Positions 1-10,386 of a stretch of 64,000 nucleotides of DNA are shown in pieces. The number at the start of each line of letters is the position of its first letter. Within the stretch, counting starts at the first letter, position 1. The DNA comes from Chamaecyparis obtusa (lineage: Eukaryota > Streptophyta > Pinopsida > Cupressales > Cupressaceae): positions 62,001 through 126,000 of the forward strand of contig BSBK01003255.1 in assembly GCA_027943335.1 (NCBI GenBank), given 5' to 3'. Position numbers and translations under genes: made by a program. The notes under the pieces are model-generated. The model was not told where the DNA came from, did no database searches, and worked only from the letters and a program-made list of their open reading frames with translations.

Positions 1-1094
1 TCGACAACCTCTTCCTGATACTCGACAGCTTCTTCCTGTCGCTCGGCACGTTCTTCTTCTCTCTCGGCATTGTTATCCTGATGCTCGACATTGCTTACTC
101 GAGACTCAACATCAGGTGCAGGTTTGTCACTTGCCTCTTCTTCCTCTATATACACAAAAGATTTGTAATCTTCTGGTTCTCTGTTACTGTCAGCTTCATT
201 TTTCTTTGCATACTCATCAACTTTGACATTCACACTTTCCACAATTTTGTTAGTGTTAGAATTCAAACACTTATAAGCTTTACTTTTTGTGGAATAGCCT
301 AGGAATATACCCTCATCGCTTTTAGCATCAAATTTTCCATTCCTACCATCCTTCAATATGTAGCACTTACTTCCAAAAATTCTAAAGTACTTTACATTCG
401 GTGCATACCCATGCCATAATTCATAAGGTGTCAGATTTGTACCTTTTTTGATCTGTACTTGGTTAAGAGTATAAACAGCTGTACTTACAACTTCTTTCCA
501 ATACTTCTATGCAACATTCTTTTCAATCATTAATGTCCTTGCATAGTCCAAGATAGATTTGTTCCTTCTCTCTGCTATATCGTTCTGTGGAGGAGTTCTA
601 GGTGTAGACATCTGTCTTTTGATCCCTCTATCATTGCAAAACAGATTGAACTCATTTGATGTAAATTCTTCACCTCCGTTAGATCTCAGACACTTTAGGT
701 TTTTACCTGTCTCTTTTTCAACCTTAGCCACATACCACTTAAAAAATTGAAAAGCATCAGATTTTTCTTTTAAGAACATTACATGCATCATTCTGGTATA
801 ATCATCAACAAACAGGATAAAATATCTAGCACCACAATAGCTCTGTACACCCATCGGTCCACAAAGGTCAGTATGAACCAAATCTAAGATATTCTCATAA
901 GTAAAGGTTTTTCTCTTGAAAATAGACTTAGTCATCTTACCCAACTGACATTCTTTGCACATTACATTCTCAAGTTTCTTCAATCTAGGTAAACCTCTTA
1001 CTTTCTTTTTCTTGCTAATTTCTACCAGATTATCAAAGTTAACATGACATAGCCGCTTATGCCATAACCAAATATCATCAAGTTGTGCAATCAT
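1..1094 (-). pseudogene. copia integrase (pre-integrase zinc region and catalytic core), broken
   Basis: The pre-integrase HHCC region is visible as WHKRLCHVNFDNL followed by CKECQLGK. The catalytic core follows: DLVHTDLCGP carries the first Asp, with FVDDYTR after it. The second catalytic block reads LRSNGGEEF where LRSDGG is normal, so the second catalytic Asp is Asn. The third block reads PPQNDIAERRN with Glu kept. A TAG stop at about 507 interrupts the frame, which then continues through KKGTNLTPYELWHGY to an acidic linker at the window edge. Function would be insertion of the cDNA into the nuclear genome; this copy cannot do it. Confidence 0.85.
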
Positions 1095-1139
1095 ACATGT
1101 TTCTTCAGATAGGTCTAGATAGAAAAAATTACCTCTTTT

Positions 1140-1508
1140 CTATTCTCCATTTCCAATCAGTTCACTTGTGGCATCAAATATTTTGGCCTTCCTGTGATGA
1201 AATTCCACTCGGTAGCCAGTGCTATTAAGCTGTGCAACACTCAACAGATTATAGTTAAGACCCTCAACCCAATAAGTATTTTCACAAGTGATCTTATCAG
1301 TCAGCTTAATCAATCCTTTTCCTCTAACAAGACATGGTGCATCATTACCAAATTTCACACTCCTACCTTTATAATGATTTAAGGTATCAAACTTACTCTT
1401 ATCTCCAGTCATATGATGTGAACAACCATTGTCAATAATCCATTTATCATTTTTGTTCACATAAGATATCAATGTAGTTTTCTCATCCTCATCAAATTCA
1501 TCTTTCAT
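1140..1508 (-). pseudogene. copia aspartic protease segment
   Basis: The segment holds the retropepsin signature WIIDNGCSHHMTGD (residues about 23-36), followed by the usual VKFGND and GLNYNLLSVAQL blocks. The catalytic triad is normally D-S/T-G; here it is D-N-G, a substitution likely to damage activity, while the complete copy at 25258-32948 keeps DSG. The segment is in the same frame as gag upstream and integrase downstream, separated only by TAG stops. The TAG at 1140-1142 is also present at the homologous place in the other copy (30024-30026). Confidence 0.85.
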
Positions 1509-1598
1509 TGCAACATAGACAACTTCAATTTCAAAATCATCATTATCAGTATCAGTCTCTTCTTCAGCAATGTAGCAGGATTTCTTACCTTTTCCTTT

Positions 1599-2504
1599 TT
1601 AGTCCTTGTATCTTCGGTAACCTCTATCTTCTCTTTTATCTTTATGCTTACTGTCTCTTTCTTCATCCTTATTATCCCTGTCAGGGCACCTAGCAGCTAT
1701 ATGACCAACTTTATTACATGAAAAACGTATAATAGGGAGTTTACCTTTGTACCTTCCTTTTCCCCTTTTCCGTCTTCTAGCCATAAGAGCTTCTAGATCC
1801 TCAAATTCTTCATTAGATGTGCCACTGTCACTTTCACTTTCACTGATGCATCTTTCTTTTTCTTTTTTTGACTTATTCAGAACCATTTGTGACTTAAAAG
1901 AAGATTCAATACTACCAATAGTGAAGTTATCATAATTAGAAAGTTCAAAAGTAAGAGCATTAGGAGAGTTACATCTAGATTCTTGAATTGTAGAAATTTT
2001 GATTGCATAGATAGGACACAGAGTTCTTAATACTTTTCCTATTACAATTTCATCCTCAATAGTTCCATTTGCTCCTCTAATAGCATTTACAACTTCTTTT
2101 ATTCTACCACAATATTGTGCAATATTCTCACCTTCTTGCATTCTCATTTCATCAAAGTTACCTCTTAGGCTCTCGGCTTTTGCTCTCAACACATTCATAT
2201 CACCACCATAAATGCTTGCAAGGGTGTCCCACATTTTCTTTGTAGTACTACAGTCTTTGATGTCTTCAAATTCTGGATAACTTAGGGCAGACACAATCTC
2301 CAACATTGCTTGGTTGTGCTCTTGTTTAGCTTTCATTTCCTCGGCAGTTAGAGGTGCAGCAGGTGTGACATAGTCATGCTCAATGTAATACTTTGTAGAA
2401 TCACCAATACCGTCCAGATGCAACTTCATCAAGCTTTTCCATGCAGGAAAGTTTTCCTTATTCAGCTTTGGTACCTCCTTATACATCTTGATCATTTTCT
2501 TCAA
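1599..2504 (-). pseudogene. copia Gag (UBN2-type capsid plus zinc knuckle), 301 codons
   Basis: This is the nucleocapsid/capsid protein of the copia element and forms the virus-like particle in the cytoplasm. The N-terminal half has the usual plant copia Gag features: KLNKENFPAWKSLM near residue 15, then MWDTLASIYGG and GENIAQYCGRIKEVVNAI. A lysine- and acid-rich linker follows. The zinc knuckle near residue 260 reads RFSCNKVGHIAARC, so the first cysteine of CX2CX4HX4C is replaced and metal binding is doubtful. The frame ends in a TAG where the sister copy reads through into protease, so the stop is probably a lesion rather than a true end. The ATG used lies about 35 bases inside the primer binding site. 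Confidence 0.88.
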
Positions 2505-2538
2505 ATACCTTCAAACTTGTTCTCTGTAAGCACCAACT

Positions 2539-2550
2539 GCTCTGATACCA
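2539..2550 (-). promoter_or_regulatory. Primer binding site (initiator tRNA-Met)
   Basis: On the minus strand the bases read TGGTATCAGAGC, the standard complement of the 3' end of plant initiator methionine tRNA. Two bases (AT) separate it from the LTR terminus. It primes minus-strand DNA synthesis in this class of element. Confidence 0.9.
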
Positions 2551-2552
2551 AT

Positions 2553-4031
2553 TGTTAATATGATTTAGAACAACAAAGAGGGGGGGTGAATCAATTGTTC
2601 TCAGTCCAGATGTATAAAACAATCTTTAAACTCTTCAACAAATCAGATCTAATAACCAACACCTACTCGGTCATTACTGATTGCATAACAGAAACATATA
2701 ACAGTGCAGTCCACTTATCCAATAGCATCTAACTTGTAAAACATAGAAATGTTCAAACCAAAACATTCACACAAGTATCAACACTAGGATTTATAGTGGA
2801 AACCCAATTTGGGAAAAACCACTTTGTAACATGTTACTATTATGTTCACTCTTCTGAAGTGAGCTCGGTGAAAAGCCAACCCTGTCAAAGGTTACAAACA
2901 CACTGTCAGGTGTGACCCGGTTAAAGGATTTAAACCACTCTGTTAAAAGTGCGCCTTGTTATAGGACTTACATACACTCCATTAGAATGCAACCTTGTTC
3001 AAAGGATTTATACCTATGACTGTTAGGTCAACCTTTGTTAAAAGGATTTTGACTGTTACAATGGTTAGAAAGTAGCAATAATATTGATCTGAGAAACATA
3101 CAACTCACTTTGCAAATATCAGATCCAATTCCATACACATATGCTGGCTTATTGACTGTGAACCTTTTCCATCTCCATCACTGATCTGCTCGGAACCCTT
3201 CAAGTGATCACAACACTTCTCCTTCAGCCTTTTCTGCTTAGACAGTCAATAACATCAACGATACTTCCAACATCTACTCCTTTTACAACCTCTCACTTAG
3301 GTTCCTCAATACTACCTCTATTAGGTCAATACATCTTTTGCCTCTTAATCTCCTTCGTAGATCTTAGGGTTAGGTCAGATTCATTGAATCCATCCTACAT
3401 TATGTTCTTTAGCTATCCTTTCGAAATATCTTGAATCTCTTAAAGATTTACAATAAAATGTTTTATAGTGCATTAAATGCTTTCATACAATCAATAAATA
3501 AAGTCAACACGTTTTACATAATCCAAGAATTCAACGATATCGGCTGGAAATCTGAATTCTTCCTCAAATGCAAAATATTGACACTCGGTCAATACTATGT
3601 TCAACTTCTCGGTCTTCACTAGAAAGCTCGGTCACCGCATAAACTGTTTCCTCGGCTAACACTGTCTTCCTCGGCAATTAACTGGTGTTCGATCAACACT
3701 GATTTTACTCAACATATACTAGCTCTGTCGACACAAACAACACTCGGCTTAAACTAGATTTCTTCACTTTTTCTCGGTTAAGCCTACCAGTTTAGTCTTC
3801 ATTCTTACTTAGATAAACAATACATTGACTTATCATTGTACCACATAATCAAGTACTCATTGAAGCATCAAGATAACTCAACCTTTCCTTAGGTGCTTTT
3901 GTTACCAACCTTGCCTATCCCCTTAGCAACACTCAAATAGATATAGTACTTTCTTAAATAGCAATAGTCTTACCAGTTAAGGTTTGACATCAATGACAAT
4001 ACAACAATTTCTTCAATTGCAGTTTCCAACA
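2553..4031 (-). repeat. 5' LTR of the first copia element
   Basis: This 1,479 bp block runs TG to CA (plus-strand reading TGTTAATATG to TTTCCAACA) and is repeated at 25258-26727 and 31469-32948. It abuts a primer binding site at its left edge. It contains a cluster of CTCGG(T/C) motifs (about 3590-3780), a series of CCTGTTAGG/GGTTAAAGG-like units (about 2870-3060) and a G-tract at 2578-2586 next to the terminus. Confidence 0.93.
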
Positions 4032-4474
4032 AGTATGTGCCTTAACCATCTTGAGTTTTAGTAAAAGAAGGCCAATTGTGATTTGAAAAGTCCCAATGCT
4101 AAGGACATGATGTTTGCAAATTGTAAAATAAAAAAAAGGAACACCTGATACCTCATTAAAATGAAACCAAAATGAATTTGACAACATATTTGTGGAGTCT
4201 AAAGAAATATCATTGAAGTTACAAAGCTTACAATAAAGAGTAGGAGAGCACAAATGCAATGTTGTAGACAAACAACCCATCTATTGCTAGCCATTTTCAA
4301 TAGTGGGTAAAGCATTATTGGAGCCAAAGATCATGTGCGAAATGGATTTTTCATGGAAACACTAATTCAACCTTTTTTACTAAAGATGTTCTTAGCAAGA
4401 AAAATATCAAGTCTTTACCTTCCGTCATAATCAATGATGATAAGATTTTAACAATACCTTAAGAAATTGTTGAT
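4032..4474. other. Unassigned spacer
   Basis: These 443 bases lie between the copia LTR and the next LTR element. I see no frame longer than about 100 codons, no splice-like structure and no repeat. Confidence 0.4.
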
Positions 4475-4980
<506 letters not shown>

Positions 4981-4991
4981 TGGTATCAGAG
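4981..4991 (+). promoter_or_regulatory. Primer binding site of element A
   Basis: TGGTATCAGAG follows the LTR terminus with no spacer and matches the initiator tRNA-Met primer site used by plant LTR elements. Confidence 0.8.
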
Positions 4992-6865
4992 AAAAAGCCT
5001 GGGAGGATTTGGTGGTAAAATGTATTAGAAGGCATAAACAAGGCAAGTGCTTCGAAGAATCTTTGATCACATATATGAACGCAATGGTTGCAGATTATGC
5101 GTAAATGGTTTGCATACATGGGAGCATCGTAGGTATAAGCAAAGATATGGAAATCCATCAAAGCATACGCAAGACATGTAATGCTTGTTCGCACCCTACC
5201 TCGAAGAATATTATCTCATGGATGAAAATGATTACATAACATGTGCTTAATGCATTTGTTGTAAAGGCTTTAGGAACTTCAGAGAAAATTGGATATGTGG
5301 GTCAATCGAACCTTTGTTAGCATTCTCCTTGCGTAGCACACTAATTGGAAGCTGTGGAATATGACACGAGCATCCTTGTATGCAAAACATGGTTGCACAT
5401 CAATCGTATAAAGTTTGTATGACAACAACCTCTAAATCAGGTGTGTGCATTATGTCTTAGTGTAATATTGGGAAGCCTCTCAAATATTTCTGGCAATTAT
5501 GGAAGGTTGTATAGAAAATTAATATCATTCCAACACTCAAATATTTTACGGAAATATTTAAATGTTTGACATTTGAAGATTAATAAATAGAAACATTTTC
5601 GCGCATGGAGAATATCTTATCAGTTCACCACTCTATTCTTGAATAGCCGAGTCCTTGTAGTGGGGTCCGTATATTTATAAGTTCAAACAAATTATCATGA
5701 ATTTCTCTATAGTTAGTAGAAGAGATAGTTGAGTTTAAACATGGTGGCACAAAACTTATTATTATCGGGCTTCTTGTATTAGCACCAAAATTATATCTTG
5801 AGTCTGGTATGTCGCAAAGGAGCATATAGCCGCTATGAGGGCAGATGGAATTTCTCTTCAGTAGGAAATTGCAAATCAAAGGCAAGGAAATAATTGTGGA
5901 GAATCTAATCTTCATTCCAAATGATTTGCAAATGAATTGGGCTCACCTTACAAAAAGAAAGACTTGAAATTTATGAAAGATAAGTATTCCATATTTTATT
6001 AATGCACATTAATTATTTTTGTAATTTATGTTATAATATTGGTTAGTAAAATCTTGTATGCTTCTATCATTGGTATTTCCGGTCAAGATAGTTTAGTTTG
6101 ATGAGCTATTTATAATCTCTCTCTGACATACCTTTAGGACAGAAGCACAAGAAAATTGCATTCAAGGTAAAAAGAACTTGGTGTTTTCAGAGGGAGTCTG
6201 ACATTTCAAAAGAGGACAAGAGGTTGATACAAGAACTTGAGCTTTAGAGGAAGCAAATAGAGGATATGGTTAAATCAAGTTTTGATAATCTCAGTCGTAT
6301 TGATTAAGAGGGAGTAACCCATATCAAGATGGACTCTCCAGTGATCAAATAGTTAGATGACTATGAATCATGAATGCCTATATGGGCCTTGTGTAAATCA
6401 TGAGGAAGTGACGACTTCCAAATGATTATCACTCGTATTTGTAAAAGTTAATGGAAGGTGACGATCTTACAATAACTTGATCTTCTATCATGATAGACAT
6501 CTTATGATGGCTGAAACAGATCATGATAGATGATATCTTGCATGGTGGATTAAGTTCCTTGAATGGACCATGACCTTCTATTGTGATAGACATCTTATGA
6601 TGGCTGAAATAGGTCATGATAGATGATATGACTGCTCCTATGGTAGTTATTATTGAGGATACACATGCACACTACCTATGGATATTTGTTGAGTACTTGA
6701 TGGACATCATGAGATGATATTTCTTATGAATCTACGAGTTATGGTGAATATCATGAGACTTGATATTCCTGCTCAGACCATATCTATGATATCACGATGA
6801 TGTGATACCAAAATAAACTTTCACAACTAACTTTGTGTTGCTCTCTTGGATGATAGATTTTATCA
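4992..6865 (+). other. Non-coding interior of element A
   Basis: No frame longer than about 100 codons is present and none resembles gag, protease, integrase or reverse transcriptase. Short purine-rich blocks such as TTAAGAGGGAG recur (about 6305, 6872, 6970). Confidence 0.5.
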
Positions 6866-6979
6866 TCCCTAGCTAAGAGGGAGTGTTGATGTTTTGTGTA
6901 GCTATGGTGAGGGTCATAAGTGTTGACATAGGAGACCACTACACATCCCGTCTGATCATCCTCCCTAGCTAAGAGGGAG

Positions 6980-7324
6980 TGTCAATGTTTGTAGCTTCAG
7001 TCGTATGATCATTTAGAATACATATAATAAATGTTGTTTAATAATAATATATTATATATTATTATATTATTATTAATCATATAAAATTTAAATATTTTCT
7101 CTAAATTAATAATTGATTGATCATTTAGAATACATAAAATATAGGTTGATTAATAATAATATATTATATATGTTATATTATTATATTATTATTAATCATA
7201 TAAAATTTAAATATTAATCTATTATATTATTCTAAGTTAATAATTGATTGATGAAACATTAGAAGATTGATTAAATTATAATTAATGGGAAGAGGCATGT
7301 CCTTTCAAGGACATACCTCTCCTA

Positions 7325-7408
<84 letters not shown>
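6980..7408 (+). repeat. Right LTR of element A, 3'-truncated and internally duplicated
   Basis: It starts TGTCAATGTTTGTAGC directly after AAGAGGGAG. An internal duplication of the GATCATTTAGAATACAT block (about 7006 and 7118) makes it differ from the left LTR. It ends within the (AT)n at 7327-7407, after which sequence of element B begins. Confidence 0.75.
7327..7407. repeat. (AT)n microsatellite, about 40 units, at an element junction
   Basis: The run is the equivalent of the tract in the left LTR of element A and marks the exact point where element A stops and the 5'-truncated LTR of element B begins. Confidence 0.98.
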
Positions 7409-7409
<1 letters not shown>

Positions 7410-7772
7410 CTTGCACCTCAATTAAGCACATGGTGTAGGAGAAATTCCACTTTAGGTGTGAGATCCACCTTTAGTGCACATATCACTTTATCATCCTCAT
7501 CCTATTGCACATACTTTATTGCATAATGGAGGATGATCTACATTTGGTGGACATATCATTACACCTTGCATAGGTGATAGCTTATCAACTCCTTATCATT
7601 CTCTCTTATCACATTTCCTATATAAGGAGGCCTATTAAGTACATTGAATAATCATGTAAGGGGAATTCATTGGATCAATTCAATATCAATCATTGCATTC
7701 ATATCATCTCTCTTGTGCTTTTCTTTAACCTCTAGATTCTTGGTTCAATCTTTTCTACTTGCAAATTCTTAC
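7409..7772 (+). repeat. 5'-truncated left LTR of element B
   Basis: Compared with the right LTR it lacks roughly the first 90 bases, which are replaced by the (AT)n tract of element A. It ends CAAATTCTTACA next to the primer site. A likely promoter region with TATATAAGG lies near 7620. Confidence 0.8.
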
Positions 7773-7783
7773 ATGGTATCAGA
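7773..7783 (+). promoter_or_regulatory. Primer binding site of element B
   Basis: TGGTATCAGAG lies directly after the LTR end, the normal initiator tRNA-Met site. Confidence 0.8.
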
Positions 7784-8557
7784 GATCTCAAGGTGTGAAG
7801 ACCTCTTCTAAAGAATATCAATCTTAGCTTGATTCAATTGTGGGTGTAGAATAAGGTATTTGGACATCACATTGCATAGTCTATTTGGAGAAAATTTAGG
7901 GTTATGTATTTTGTGGCTTTTTATTGCAGGTCAATATTGGAGCTTGCTGGTGCAAATTAGAGGTTGGCATCATATTAAGGAGCTCCAAAAACCCCTAAAT
8001 CAATGTTTTTTTCATCCAAATCGGACACCCGAGGCCAAATCTAGAGCCATTTGAATTTTGGAAGTGCGACGACGATGATTCAGAAAAAATAATTTCAGAT
8101 GCAATTTTCAAACAACGATATCTCAGTCATTTGGACTCCTTTTTTCAAGCAATTTTTTTTTCATTTTGGGGTAGAATTTCATGATCTACACAATGGTGTA
8201 GGTGGTTTTTGATCTCCGTTTTTGATTTTTTTTGAAAATCACAAATCTCAATTTTTACAACTTCCAAGGCCTCGTTCGGGCTCATACGAACTCCTTTTCA
8301 GGTGCAATTTTTTTTGAAAGAACATAATTTTTTCTATTTTTTCTAGATTTGGAATCATATTTCAGTGACTGTGATCATAAATTATACTTTCAAAAATTGG
8401 CTTAGTTTTGAAATTGTAATGCATAAGCCTTAGCTTGGTCTTTTGCATAGTGATCTAAGTCTATCATAGCCTAATTGTGGGGTGTAATAATTTGTTGATC
8501 TCAATTTGTAATGAGATAAGTGTATCATTAATGTAATCATGGGTTATGAAACACATC
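7784..8557 (+). other. Untranslated leader of element B
   Basis: No coding frame or motif is visible between the primer site and the gag relic. Confidence 0.45.
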
Positions 8558-9081
8558 TTGTAGTGGTACTTTTGACTAAGGATAATTATGAGTAATGGGC
8601 AAAAGGAATCATCACACATTATAGATGGCTTAGTCTCTTGCCTCATCTTTATGGGCTCATTCCTAAGCCAAAGTCACAAGGGAAGAAATATGTTTGGGGA
8701 GAAAAGAATGCTCATATTATAAATTTGATTATTAGTAGAATCAGTTTGTTTCTCTTCTATGCCATCTACCCCAAATTTAGAGGTGTTCAATGTCCACACA
8801 TAATTTGGACAATCATTTGGGAGATTTTTGGTGATGCACATGTACCTCCATTCCCAGATGATCTTGCTTCAAATTGCCTCATTTCTCTTGATGATGCACA
8901 TAACATTCCCTATGATGATTATACCTTAGACGAGATTGAAGAATTTGTAGCAATTGAGAGCAAGGATGATCTAGTGACTCCTCCTTCAGTGCCTACTTCT
9001 CTAGTTGAGATCACAAAATCATCTCTTGTTGGTGATTCCAGTGAGTCATTACAAGAGATATCTATCTATCTCCCTGATTGA
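8558..9081 (+). pseudogene. Gag-like relic (UBN2/DUF4219 type) in element B
   Basis: The translation starts with a typical copia Gag opening, LTKDNYE, a stop, then WAKGI. It continues with KKYVWGEKNAHIINLIISRIS and IIWTIIWEIFGD, which follow the plant Gag pattern of a Trp-rich N terminus, a helical core and an IFGGD-like block. The first part (8558-8637) is separated from the clean frame (8638-9081) by one in-frame TAA. A second frame at 9091-9381 continues with acidic and serine-rich sequence I do not recognise. No zinc knuckle is seen. Family assignment rests on pattern and order only. Confidence 0.6.
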
Positions 9082-9090
9082 GATTCCTAT

Positions 9091-9381
9091 TTGCTAGATA
9101 TTGGTTTATTATTTGTGGAGTCTCATATTATAGATTTGGGAGACATATTTGAGGGGGTTTCTGTTCTCTTTTATTCTAGCATCATAGTTGGAGATACTTC
9201 TTCAACTTCTTTGGAGATTGACATTCTTGATTCTTCTCCTTCACTTGGTTTGTCACATTTCATGGTTCAGTTTGCTGATGTGATAGATTATTTGAGCTTG
9301 GAGATTCATATTCAATCTTCAAAGATGCATATTTGGAGACCTTCCTCCTTTCATTTGGATATGGATTGGTTCATGGTATAA
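9091..9381 (+). pseudogene. Unidentified frame following gag in element B
   Basis: A 96-codon frame lies ten bases past the stop of the gag relic. It is rich in Ser, Asp and Ile and shows repeated S/D-L/I-E-I/D pairs. I recognise no domain. It may be the out-of-frame continuation of the same protein. Confidence 0.35.
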
Positions 9382-9851
9382 CCATCATACTTAATTTGGA
9401 TTCCACTTCATAGTTCCTATCCAGAATGAGAAGCATTCCTACATTTGTACTTGGTATATCTTCTTCCCAAGGGGAGAAATGTTGTTTGTAGTCATTGGAC
9501 TATACCTTGTCTTCAAGCACTCACAATTTTTGTAGGATATTATTCATTATGGGGGGATATCATGTCTCCTACTATCTTTCTTATGGGGGGATAATTATTT
9601 GTATATACATGATGTATGTAGTTCTTGGGGGGTATTGAGTACTTCATCCATACATGCATCTTGTTTTCTTCTCTCTTTTTTGGGGAGGGTTTTTCCCATG
9701 AGGTTTTCCCTCTTTCTCCACTTTATGAGAGTTTTGCATTTCATGTATTGCATTGCATATTGTACATGGGTACCTAACATGGCCTACTAGCCGAGACCCA
9801 TCTTGCAATGCGAGTTTAAGTGCATTCCCCTAAGTTGCACTTAAGGGGGGT

Positions 9852-10386
9852 TGTTGGTGTAATTAAATATTCCTAATTACACTTTACTTAATCTTAGGAT
9901 AATGCATTGCATCGTAGTTTTTCATTGAGACACCTAGGAGTTTGCACCTCAATTAAACACATGGTGTAGGAGAAATTCTACTTTAGGTGTGAGATCCACC
10001 TTTAGTGCACATATCACTTTATCATCCTCATCCTATTGGACATAATTAATTGCATAATGGAGGATGATCCACATTTGGTGGACATATGATTACACCTTGC
10101 ATATATTAGGTCCGCTTCAAAGAAATCTAGAAATAAGAAAAGCTATATACGCCATAGGAGGATAGGGCAACTAAGAAAGCAACTATTTGATAGCTTATCA
10201 TCTTTTTATCATTCTCTCTTATCGCCTTTCTTATATAAGGAGGCCTATTATGTACATTGAATAATCATGTAAGGGGAATTCATTGGATCAATTCAATATC
10301 AATCATTGCATTCATATCATATCTCTTGTGTTTTTATTTAACCTCTAGATCCTTGGTTAAATCTTTGCTAATTGCAAATTCTTACA
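9852..10386 (+). repeat. Right LTR of element B (535 bp, with an internal ~90 bp insertion)
   Basis: It starts TGTTGGTGTAATT and ends AAATTCTTACA. Relative to the left LTR remnant it carries about 90 extra bases between the blocks ACACCTTGCATA and GATAGCTTATC (about 10102-10190). The right flank is CTTTT; the left one was lost with the LTR 5' end. Confidence 0.8.

Larger units (their letters stand above)
1..4031 (-). mobile_element. Ty1/copia LTR retrotransposon, 5' part only (truncated by window edge)
   Basis: Reading leftwards on the minus strand the order is LTR, primer binding site, gag with a zinc knuckle, aspartic protease, and the integrase with its HHCC region. Reverse transcriptase and RNase H lie beyond base 1. 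The order protease-integrase before reverse transcriptase defines Ty1/copia. Sequence and layout match the complete copy at 25258-32948 closely, so the two belong to one family. The polyprotein stays in one frame from gag to integrase but is cut by TAG stops at about 1599, 1140 and 507, so this copy is dead. The right flank after the LTR is AGTAT; the matching duplication would be outside the window. Confidence 0.93.
7409..10386 (+). mobile_element. LTR retrotransposon B (gag-only relic), 5' LTR truncated
   Basis: The left LTR remnant (7409-7772) matches the 3' part of the full LTR at 9852-10386 (shared blocks TTGCACCTCAATTAA, CACATGGTGTAGGAGAAATT, TATATAAGGAGGCCTATTA). A primer site follows at 7773 and a purine tract TTAAGGGGGG precedes the right LTR at 9841. 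The interior holds a degenerate gag and no pol. Confidence 0.8.

Noticed and set aside
5625..5915. 96-codon minus-strand frame in element A
   Set aside because: No motif, and it is antisense to the element; most likely chance.
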